37,712 nt of DNA from Tieghemiomyces parasiticus (lineage: Eukaryota > Kickxellomycota > Dimargaritomycetes > Dimargaritales > Dimargaritaceae): positions 1 to 37,712 of the forward strand of contig JANBPT010000407.1 of the NCBI GenBank assembly GCA_027575765.1. Direction: 5' to 3'. The notes under the pieces are model-generated. The model had not been told where the DNA came from. It did no database searches and was given only the letters and a program-made list of their open reading frames with translations. The translations under genes and the position numbers were made by a program. This document shows, piece by piece, positions 22,561 through 32,739 of the stretch (positions within the stretch are counted from its first letter, which is position 1; every line of letters begins with the position of its first letter).

Positions 22561-23725
22561 CTAGGCAAACTTAAGGCTAGCAGTAAACTTATTGAGAGCG
22601 TCCCGATCATCGTTATGTGAAAGGGCGTCACGGGTTAGTTTGTACAGGTAGTGTAAGACATACCCTACAAAATTATCAAGGAAGGCCGTCACTTTCTGGT
22701 CCTGGGAGAGAGATAGGTGGTCGCGAATTTGTTTCTCATCAACGGTGCCGCCCCGCTGGTACAAGCTATAGGCCGTAAATGTAACTTCCGAGTCGTGCAT
22801 CATCGCCAGATCCGCTGGAGGCACCACCAGCTTTAGATCATCCCTCAGTAATTTTTCGGTCGTGGGATGCTTGATAATATTGGTCATAAGCTTCCACTGA
22901 TTACCAGAGGCCGCTGCCTTGATAAGATTGTTGACTAAGCGGGGTGTGCTGTCCGTCTCTGTGCTGGCGGCGTCGATGAGGCAATCTCCTTTGACCTCTA
23001 CCACATGGAAGTCGGCGAGAGCCTTTTCCATCACCCGCTGTAGCCTTCCTCCGATTTTTTCGTCCGAGAAAAGAGATGCGAAATCTAGGTATTTGCCATC
23101 CTTATAGTTGACGCGATTAGCCAGCTCTTTAATCTGCTTACGATAGTTGTCGTAAAGGTGACGTAGCACCAGTGGCGTGACGAAGTTCTGGATCGTACTG
23201 CGCAGGGCGGGAATGTTAGGGAACTCGTAGGTGCCTCCGAAAAGAATCTGACCAGGGCGGTTCGGCTCTTCCTCATCCTCACTGTCATTGTCGCTGCCTT
23301 CATCGTCACTATCTATGTCTGGGACGCTTTCGTTGTCCGAGTCGTCATCCGTTGGTGGCTGAAGTCTAGTACACATTATGGAGGACTCCCGGTGCGAGGC
23401 CATTAATGCCAATTTAAACTCCGCCGGTTGCGGTTCGAAGTCCGTAGCACGTTTGGCGTACAGCTTGGCGAGGAAGTTCATCGTCTATTTACATTAACGA
23501 GTACGAGGAAGATTAAAGGATCCATATATTAATGCCGCGTACCAGACACAAGTTGCAATACTATAATAATCACTCCCTAGTTTGAGTACCAAGACGGGGT
23601 AATGTATGTTTATCACTTACGATGCGGTCCACATCAGCAGGAGTGGCACTAGCGTGCTCCATAGGCATAGCACGGACGGCCAGGAAGAAAGCGGCCTGCA
23701 CGGGGATAAGATGGTGGAATTTCAT
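22561..23725 (-). CDS. Predicted secreted acidic protein of unknown function (342 aa, two exons)
   Basis: Exons complement(23621..23725, 22561..23484) with a 136-nt intron (GTAAGT .. GTAAATAG), phase 0 on both sides. The N-terminus MKFHHLIPVQAAFFLAVRAM looks like a signal peptide, with likely cleavage near HASA or before it. Residues about 75-115 are a strongly acidic, Asp/Glu/Ser-rich stretch (DDDSDNESVPDIDSDDEGSD and more). The remaining 220 residues are predicted helical (for example VTPLVLRHLYDNYRKQIKEL and NFVGYVLHYLYKL), with no domain I recognise. Few cysteines are present, unlike many small secreted effectors. A TATA box precedes the gene. It stands alone between remnant-rich spacers, with no co-oriented partner close by. 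A secreted or vacuolar role is inferred only from the leader; the acidic stretch suggests binding to basic partners or cations. Confidence 0.75.
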
Positions 23726-26700
23726 GGTGGTGACGGGGCACGGAGGTGAATGATCGTGTTAAGGATCGCAAAGAAGGGGAATGCTTGAAGAAGTCGGAAC
23801 CACAAAGTGTGCGAGAGAAAGAAGTGAAGTTGAATGGTGAGCTTTTTTTTGGCGAGGCGCGAATCAACACTTTATATATAGGAGAGCAACCAAATGGTAG
23901 GCGTAGGAGCAGTGCGGCGTGTATAATAGCTCCTGTATAAGAGTCAGCTTGCAGCTGACAGGCGTGTCGTCTCCGGGCCCCTCCACGTGTATTACCTCTC
24001 TCGCTCTTCCTCTTCCTCACCTACTCTCTCTCTTGAATGTACGACGGTGTTAACCAAGGAATGGAGAGACCGGTACGCTCTATAAAGCAAGCTACGTCCA
24101 TATGACTTCACTGCCGTTATTATTTACTTGTAAGCTCTCAACGATCTGACGGTGCTGCGCTGCTGTACCACGCTGGCGCCGCCACCTCTTTCGCGTATTA
24201 TTGGTGAGGGCAGATAATCGTTTCTAACGAACCTTCTGCCTGTGAAGAGCGGGTCACACATGTACGCGGCGGCGCAGCCGAGGCGGCGCGGGAAGAAGGA
24301 AAGAGGGTGCTGTTCGTATTCCCCCCTGCCCGGGCCTTGCTTCTTATAGAGGTGTAGTGCTGGTCTGTGGCTGATGGTCTAGGGATCTATTGGGTTCTCT
24401 AGGGTGGCTGGGGACTGCCAATACGGCCGATTGGACGCCACTAGGTGCTACAATAGAACAGGGAAGCCTTCATATCCACCCTCACTGTGAGCCGACCATA
24501 AGGGTGTCGCCGAATTGAGTGAAAAGTCCTCTACACTGCGGTCTTAGTGGTTGCCCAGACAAGGCAACCCTGCACCTGGACACCATGGAGGAATCCCCAA
24601 CTCCCTCGGGAGAACAGGGAACGGCAGCTGACACTCGCGATACCCCGAAGACCCCGGCCTACTAAGGCGGCTCGTTGTAGCCATCCGCAATCATTATTTT
24701 TTCACTTCTAAGTAAAGATAATCGTAAATTTACTTTGGTTTATCCATCCAGTCCTTCTTGGCAGAATACCGACCGCCGCCCTACTCGGTATCAGCGGTTG
24801 CAAGAGAGGCTGTCGGCTGTTGGAAAGCCCAAATTGGCATTGGGAGTGGGGCCTCTAATCCTTTTTCTGTGGGACTAGGCGGCTCATCAATGCCAGTTTA
24901 AACTTAAAATGGCTCATGAGGTAGGTAGAGACCTGCGGGCCAGTTTCTAAGCGTCGAATGCAAGGTCGATAAAAGTGAAAGTAGAACATATTGGACAGTT
25001 TTGTTGGCTTTATATAGCCGGTGGATGTTAGGCCCCTCTGCTGGGCCTCTAGGTTGATTAGGTCGTCGATAGAGTCATTATGACTTGGTGAGTATCTATG
25101 GGTGGTCTAAGTTGACCAGTGGTTAATGATACGGGGGGGTAGACGTACTTCTGGTGTACCGATGTCGTGGCTTTCAGGGTTCTCAGTTGTTGTCTGCGGT
25201 CATGGGCTTCTAGATTTTCACAAATGCGGGCAGGGTGGTGAATTGAGGTTTAAGACCTTCAACGTAGTGCAGATTATAGATGAGAAGTTAGTACTGTGAG
25301 AAATATTCAACTCTAGAATGTGCTATTCCATTTTGTTCATCATCTCCATTGCTATCAGGACTCCGGTACGATACCAGAGCTAGAGATCTCCAATGTTCCG
25401 CTATGCTACTCTACGCCGGCTTCTCCAACGTAGACATTATAGAAACTTTAACGGAGTAATACAGGCAAAGATACACGGCGTAGGGCATATCTAACCAACA
25501 GTACTCAACACTTGTCAATCTACATCGTCATCAAGAGGACATAGGCCACGTGATGTTCGACCAGAGCATATTTCTGCTTTTTTATTATCTATGTGGCACA
25601 TTAATTGTCCAACTATTCGGACCGAGCCAACTTGAATGATAACAGGCTTACGGTTTAGGTCTTTGTAAAAAGAGGTATAACTGGCGGTATCACTTTTTGA
25701 CAGACAATGAGGTATGCGCATAGATGCAGTTGGTAACATGGGCCTGGTGGGCCAAATCGCCTTCCTGCGCATACCGATAGGAAGACTGTATCTCGGTAGG
25801 TAGACCTAAAGAGTAATTTGGACAGTCCACAAAACTAAAACCCGAACCAAGAGCGAGCCCCTTGACCGCCTAGGGGCCAGGGGCATTGAAGCTAGTTATA
25901 ACCCTCATTGGCTATATTGGAGCTAATTCAGGGGAGCGGGGTAGAGTAGGGACCAGCGGTTGAACAACGTCGAATTATAGGATGGCCTATACGAATCATT
26001 CGGCGGGCTATTTTCAGATTGCCCCTAGTTGGATGGAGGTCCCACCTTCACCATTTCCAATGGACTGGCAGCAATATTCTTCACCTGGTTTACGATGAGC
26101 TGGCTTAATTTTTAGTCGGTTGCCGTTACCCTCTATCCTGACGTACCGGCATGAGGCCTGTGGTCCATATTCTGATGTGGCTGGTAATGAAGACTCCTCG
26201 AAGAAGGATCACGTTGTTATGCTTTCCGGACCGGTCAGGGGGTTGCGGGTGCGAAGCTCATGCGGGCGCCTAATAAAGGAGAGTGTAGCCTATTCATGGT
26301 GTGTGGTTCTAGGCATGGTCGCATTGGGCCATGCTGAACAACCAAATATCAAGATAAGTTCGAGCTAGGCAGAGCGTGAATAACACAACTCCAGGCGGTG
26401 ATGGACAATAGTGTTCGAGTGTGTAGCCTTAGGCGCACTGCTAGCCTGCCGACGGCTGTAGCCTTGCGGGACTGGGGAAAGCGGGATACTCGTTGTGAAC
26501 CACATTTTTCCCTATCCGTAGTGTGGTAAGGTGTATAAACTGCTGTTCAGCGGCCAGTTTTGAACCTTCTACCATTTCGACTGCGTTCTACTAGTGCAGA
26601 TGCGGTATCGCACGGCCTACAGTCCTTGTCCGCTTGTCCTGTTGCACCCGAGATGCCAAGTCTTGACTAGCTGGTACTACTTGGTTCAAACGAGGAGCTG

Positions 26701-28902
26701 TCGAATCTACATCCGTCACATTACAGCCTTGCGCTATACAGGATCGTTTCTAGGGAGACCTGGAACTGTAAACAATGCGCCAACGTAAAAAAAAGATGCA
26801 TGATTAAGCCGTAGGCGGCTTGTCCGTAACCGAAAGGTCTCCCCTCCAAGCCGACCGTCCTTCACTACCGATGGCTGGTAGAGGATGGGAGGACGAGCGG
26901 CACAGCCGCGGGCCGCATGCCGCGGCCGTTCAGCCTGCAAATAACAGGGAGGGCGACCTTCATAATTAGAATGCAGGTGCCGCGTCATTCACGAATTATG
27001 CTATCGACTGGAGCCTCCCGCCGGGATGACTCGACGATGATAAAAATGAACACTAGCCACCGGCATAGGATGTCACGCTGACACGGTTGGCGACACATGA
27101 CCCGCCGTGCCACGGAAGTAATTGTCAATGATAAAGCTGGCGTCCTACCCCCGGATTAGCGGCTCGACAGTGGCCCCACTTGCCCAACCGGCTAGCTAGC
27201 ACTGTCGTGGACATCCAACTTGGGTTGTAAGTGCGCATCCCGGTCCTGTCTCTCCATGCAACTCCGGTAGAGCGTAGCTGGTGGTCGGTGTCCTCCTTGG
27301 TGTGTCTGCGTCACACCTGCGCTTTCACTGCGACTTTGGGCATTGGCGATGTCATATCCGCAGCACTGCATAGTGCTGGCATAACTGTTATAGATAATCT
27401 ATAGCCCATCTAAAGGCCCGGGCGTAAAAGTGGTGATCAGACACTACCGTAAGAATGACGACCGGTGGGCCGACGAGAAGGATGCGAAGGAAAGCGCGAA
27501 TTCCGGTGAGTCGGGTCCTCAAAACAGGGTCCGCTCAAAAAAAATATAGAGGAGGAGGTCAGCAGGTAAATATCACGTCAAGGGGCGTATTGAGGGGCCC
27601 GACGGCGGCAGGGAGAAACAATAAAAATACGTACAGACGAGAGGCGGTTCGGTCCACCCGAACAGGGTGTCTGTGTGGCCAAGGGGCCTAATGAGAGGGG
27701 CGGAAGCGCATCCTATTAAGCTGTATCAATTGGTTTCTCTTGGCCTTTCATTTACCCCCGCCCTCCTGCCATGCGGCTCACAGCGCGTGGATCATATGGC
27801 AGCTGGATGGGAACGGCGGCCAGCTATATAATACACAACCTGTCCTCCTTTCACTAGGCTGCAACAACCACACCTTCCTACTTTCATGGCTGCCCACTCT
27901 GAGTACCTGTCCATCTTGTCTGATCACTCCGCCACCGTTGCTCCTTCTCATTTTCTACCGACAGCTTATCCACACTGATCCCCGCCGGAGCCTGTCCCGA
28001 CCAAACTACGTTACTCCGTTAGAATTGGTCACTCCCCCCGATCCTACCCTCCTGCGTCCATTCACCTTCCCAGCCTACCACGCGACGCTTCTGTTCCCCT
28101 CGTACACGTATTCCTAGCACTTGAATTATCTCGACTGCGAACTGGCTCACCGTGGCTGTTTGTCCACACATTGAACGCGCCCCGCACCCACACTTCGTAC
28201 CCGTTCGCGACGCTCCTTGCTGTTCTTCACTGCAATCGGTCCCTGGCCCGCCCCAGTTCGCCCCGCCATTCAATATCCCGCGTTCCCCTGCGTCCCTGGC
28301 CCTAACCCACCATCACGCGGCAGCCGCGTTTTCTCTACTACTCCCCTCGCCACACATTCACCAGCGGTATCGTTCTAGCAGTCACTGCTCTCATCGCTCT
28401 TCTCCGTAGGACCGCCCAACCGATTAAACCCGCGCTGGCTCCATCCACTCACCCGGTCACCTGAAAGTCACGCGATATCGGTACCTCAATATTCTAAACT
28501 ACCACCTCCTTCGTGTGACTTCTTTAGCCATATAAATAACCGTCGGCCCCTCTCAATTCCGTTCGCCACATCCCTATCGTACCCTACAATTCGCTCTCTG
28601 TCCACTTGTCATGATTTAGTCGCCCCTTCCTTTCCTGCATCTGCATCTATTAGACCACGTTTTACTTTGTAGTCCATACTGCTGTCACTTCAACCGACCT
28701 AGACCCATTCTGTTTCTAGACGGCTTCCCAATATGTCATACAACGCTGGTAGCTCTTAAAGTCCACATTTAATTCGCCTCGCCTTCACTCCCATTTTTAC
28801 CAGCAACGTCTACTTTCCTGTCCTTGATCGAGGCAACATCCACCAGCCTTACCCGTCAACTACGTTCGCCACCCCCTCCTCTTCACCCTCCCCGTCAGTA
28901 TA
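23726..28902. other. Gene-poor spacer with CT-rich 3' part
   Basis: No gene of known family. Small coding-like pieces are a plus-strand run ending in TAA at about 24540-24665 (PDKATLHLDTMEESPTPSGE and on), which could be a terminal exon, and a minus-strand frame at 25515-25772 (SFYKDLNRKPVIIQVGSVRI and on, ending in CPLDDDVD). Two short inverted repeats lie at 27165-27207 (8-bp arms) and 27361-27403. From about 27740 to 28900 the plus strand is strongly pyrimidine-rich, with TATAAATA near 28530; this is probably the promoter and leader of the plus-strand gene starting at 28903. Confidence 0.4.
23871..23880 (-). promoter_or_regulatory. TATA box of the acidic secreted-protein gene
   Basis: The minus strand reads TATATATAAA about 146-155 bp before the ATG at 23725. 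The spacing is similar to that of the TATA box before the other predicted secreted protein. Confidence 0.5.
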
Positions 28903-29355
28903 ATGGCTCAAATCACAACCTGCCCTGCCACCGAGACCAAGCGATCGCACTTTCTCGCTCGTCTCCTCGTGCGCAAGCCCCGGTCAAGCAAGCGTGGCGG
29001 ATCCGTCCTTCCCTACAGCATTTCTTCCCCACTCGAATCGCATCCTTCGTATGCCAGCGAGGCCGCCAGCCTCTCTACCTTTCCCCGAACGCGTCGTAAT
29101 GCTGTCTCCGTATCAACCACCTCTGATCTCCACACCCTTTCCCTGCCGCGCCGGCTCCAGTCTCCAGCTAGCCTGACCGCTGACCCCACTGAGGAATCCC
29201 ACGTCTTTACCCCTACGAAACTTATCTCGGTCGCCGGGAGTCCCTTCTTCACTCCAGTTAAACAGGTTGGGCGCATCTCCTTTGATGACCTGATCGACGA
29301 GCGCAGTCGCAACGTGACCATCAAGCTCTCCATGACCCCGCAGGTCGCCATGTGA
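28903..29355 (+). CDS. Hypothetical basic, Ser/Thr-rich protein (150 aa)
   Basis: A single-exon frame starting at an ATG after a long CT-rich leader. The N-terminus is basic (FLARLLVRKPRSSKRGG), the middle is Ser/Pro/Thr-rich and probably disordered, and the C-terminal third looks more constrained (TKLISVAGSPFFTPVKQVG, ISFDDLIDERSRNV). No membrane segment or signal peptide is visible. I do not recognise the family. Support comes from the start context, the codon pattern of the C-terminal part and the upstream pyrimidine tract, which here precedes a plus-strand frame as it does for minus-strand genes elsewhere. The repeated SP and TP sites could be kinase targets, but this is inference. Confidence 0.5.
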   Translation: MAQITTCPATETKRSHFLARLLVRKPRSSKRGGSVLPYSISSPLESHPSYASEAASLSTFPRTRRNAVSVSTTSDLHTLSLPRRLQSPASLTADPTEESHVFTPTKLISVAGSPFFTPVKQVGRISFDDLIDERSRNVTIKLSMTPQVAM

Positions 29356-32287
29356 GCGTATTATGTTTTCGAATTATCTAGCACCGCCCTTTTTCACTAT
29401 TTATAACGCTCCTAGCTTTCGTTTGATGTGTTCATTCTGCACTCTCAATGGGGCCAACCACATTCCCCCGTTGCTTTTTTTACAATCAAGACATTCTTGA
29501 TTCAATATCTTTCTCTGTATAATACTTCCAGCGTACATTGGCCAGTTGAATAAACCCATTATTTATTTTTCAAAATTAAGCCAGGTTCAGCCAACACTCT
29601 GGCTATTCCCTAGCTGATATCAGCATCAACCTGGTGATTCTAGGAAAGTTACCCCTTGTGATCGGAATGATCGTCGTCATATTGTCATCGGGATAGTAGT
29701 CGCCTATGATCACAGACAGAGTCGCTACCTCTCGCCCGAATTTGGCACGAGAACGATAAGCCGAGTTCATTGAAATCGTCCTCTCCTTTGATTATATTTT
29801 TTTAATCTTAGCCTTTATCTATGACATCACGTTACACTATCCGTTTGTCTCCTTCACGCCGTGTCCTTCATTAGCCTTTTCCATGACATCTTCTTGCTGA
29901 TATCACCTTGCGTTCACTGTCCAAGTCTAGGCCGGACTGGATATATAATCTCTGCCCACCAGCCACATCATTATAACTGGAGACCGCCATATAACCTTTT
30001 ACGTTTATATCGTATTATCACCCGTGTATACCACAGCACCACAGGCACCTCCACCGGTACCTGTTCCGAACCTCTCAATGGACTCATGCCTCCTGAGGTA
30101 TACCAATGGTCCGTTGGGCTATGTAGGTGTGGTAGATTAAACTGTGAGTAAGTAAATTGTAGTGCCGTCGCACTGTGCTCTGACGCTGGATAGCAGCCAA
30201 CGCCGGTAAAATCATTACAGAGACTTCGATTATCGCGGTTACTAATCAAACTCCTCTTCATCAAAGGCTCCAACAACGATCAAAGCTGGCTTAAGGATGC
30301 CGCAGCGGTACGATCACTATCTACGTTCACATCACCTGAGAGACCTTCCTAAATTATTTCACGCAGATTGGAATTCCTTATGTCTTATCGCTTTCTCAAT
30401 TCGCTATATATATTAAGACAAACGACCCACGAAAAATAAAAGAATCATCTTAGCAGGAAACGTAACTCTTACACATTCTACCGTAATCACCCTTCTCAAC
30501 GCCACAACAATGACCGAGCCCACCACCGCGTTTCCCTTGACCACGACACGCAAAACCGAGACCCGTTCGACACCTCGTCTTCCCGTGCAGGAAAGTGCCG
30601 TCACTGGGGGCACCGAAGAGCCTGGCACGGAATCGTCGGACGGCGTCGACACAACAAAATTAGGAGTAGGGAAATTGATGATATCGTTTATTGTGTTCCA
30701 ATTTGGGGCGTTATATGAGGTCCCGGCCTTTAACTTGGCCCTGTCGGTACGTGCTAGTGTAGAAAGTCGTGGAATCGTAGGGAAGCGTGAAAATATATCG
30801 AGTGTCGTTTGTAAGGGTTGGTCTGGGAGGTTGAGGGGAGTTGGGTGACGGTGGTTATTGCTCTGTTGATTGCATGAGCGGCGGTCCTGGTGTGTGGCGG
30901 CGTCGTGGGTGGCTACTGCCTGGTGCATGAGGTAAGGTCGTCTTTAGGCGACCACAGTAGGCACTGGTATATACAATAATATTACCTGGTTCTTTGCCTT
31001 TTTTGTTACCAGCAAGTATTACACTTCATTACGGAATGGATATATTGCACCATGTACCCGAGTTAACTCTGCATTTACCCTCAAAAACCCCCTCCTTCCT
31101 TTATCGCAATCTTTGTGACCTAGCTTTCTACATGACATGATGCTTTCTACCTATGGTTTTTCCTATTTAACATTCCTTGTTGTGTATTGCTTGTCCAAAT
31201 ATAAAAAGGGCAATGATTACTGTGGTGTAGTGGAAAGCCATGGGATGAGAATATAATATAGGTAAAGAGAAGCTATATGACAGTCTGGTGTTCTATTGAG
31301 GCGGCCAATGGACAGGTATTGTTTATGCCTTCCGACCTCAATCATTGTATGACGTTTGGCTACAGCAACCATGTGAAATAACGTAAGGCAAAGAATACAA
31401 AGAACACGGCGTAAAAAAAGGCGGGTGAACAGTGAGGGCATGATAGCATATAAATGACTAATCGTGTTGTTAAGAAAAATGCCATATAATACTAGACTTG
31501 TTTGGTTTATGATTATTGGACTGCGAATCCAAGGTGAGGTGCCGCTGTTCCCAAGGCTACTGTAAAGCAGAAATCACCTTGGCCACACCAAGTTAATCAA
31601 GTTCTATTATCACATCCACAAAATCAGCATTTTAGATGATACTATGCCTTTAGCTGTCCTCCCATCTATATTGCCATGGTTTCTCGTATGCTTTCTTCTT
31701 TTCCCTCTTCTAATGGTTGTTTCCGCCAAAATTTGTATGGTAATGCAGGTTGGAAGGTATATATAGTATGCTTGTCTGTCGACCACATCCATAAAAAGCC
31801 ACACTTCCACATAATGTTACCGTGTTGCTATGGTATCCTCGCCTCCTTAGTATGTACTAGCACCACATTTACCCTTTGGTCCATCGTCCTATTTCCTTGC
31901 CAATTGTTGCTACTCATATTTTGCCTCTTTTCCCTTCATCCCAAAAAACCTATCAGGGCAAACACTTGTAACTTCGGAAGCCCCCCAGCCTCCCTGGGTG
32001 CCTCCTCCGCTCTTTCACCTCTACTCTCCCCTTGTATTATCTGGTATTTCGTAGATCTTGGTTACTCCTTGTAGCTAAACCCTCCCCTTAGCCCTCTCCG
32101 TAAAATTATCTCTACCCTCATTGACCTTAAGCCAACTCATAGCTTTTATAGTATTAAATCAACCAACTTCTGCCGAAGTACAGCCAGTAGAGACCAGTTG
32201 GTGCTGGCCGCCTTTTACTCCTACTACAGATAAGCTGACCAGTCTTTCTTTCTTTTACATGATGCGGCCTGTTAGCCTTGAGTGCTA
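29356..32287. other. AT-rich spacer, no supported gene
   Basis: An ATG in good context at 30510 opens 112 codons on the plus strand, beginning MTEPTTAFPLTTTRKTETRS. Its first 50 codons look protein-like and Thr-rich, but the remainder does not, and the opposite strand is open over the same stretch (30413-30928). It may be a first exon or a remnant. A perfect 5-bp stem with a 7-nt loop at 31516-31532 resembles a tRNA anticodon arm, but no other tRNA arms are present. Confidence 0.4.
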
Positions 32288-32601
32288 AACCCCCTGATGA
32301 CAAAGGTCTCCGCCAACTACTACATAAATTGTGCTGCTGTCACCCATGCCTGCATTTTAAACACCGGAGTCAGAGTTCTGCCTGTCCCCCATCCCTTTAC
32401 TGTCCTGGCCTAGTCCCCTGCGACCACTGGTTGCTCAGAGTTGTCAAACGGTGGCTGGGCAGTAGGAAGTTCACCACACTGGAGGCGCCTGTGGGCGTCT
32501 GGCGATCGGAGCTGGACAATCTCCTGCCAAGTGATTCAAGAGTGTGTTTTGATAGTTGGATGGAAAGGGCGTACCGAATGGTACAGAGAAATGGTCATTA
32601 G
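32288..32601 (+). mobile_element. Truncated, frameshifted mariner-type transposase (C-terminal part)
   Basis: Two adjacent frames together match the C-terminus of Tc1/mariner transposases. The first reads AAVTHACILNTGVRVLPVPH (from 32333), the second CPGLVPCDHWLL (from about 32401), equivalent to the usual PHPPYSPDLAPCDYWLF with the last catalytic Asp. It then runs RWLGSRKFTTLEA and CFDSWMERAYRMVQRNGH to a TAG. The frame changes by one base at CCCTTTAC (32393-32400), where one T appears to have been lost. The upstream D-N-A-x-P-H motif is degenerate, and I find neither the N-terminal half nor terminal inverted repeats. The element is therefore a dead relic. It lies 138 bp from the 3' end of the NRPS gene. 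Confidence 0.68.
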
Positions 32602-32739
32602 TTTAATTATGAACCAATAAGGCGTCAGTTGACGGGAACATGATAGACCACCTATAATGGCAAGAACACCCGGATGCTGTCATTGATAACACGTGGGATC
32701 GAAATAGTACACTGGGGGTTGGAAACCCAGGACGAAGAA

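Noticed and set aside
30413..30928. 171-codon minus-strand frame
   Set aside because: It overlaps the more protein-like start of a plus-strand frame at 30510; its C-terminal half is a reverse-strand shadow rich in Val and Arg.
31516..31532. tRNA anticodon-like arm (TTGGA-CTGCGAA-TCCAA)
   Set aside because: No acceptor stem, D arm or T arm with GTTCRA lies at the right distance, so it is a simple hairpin.
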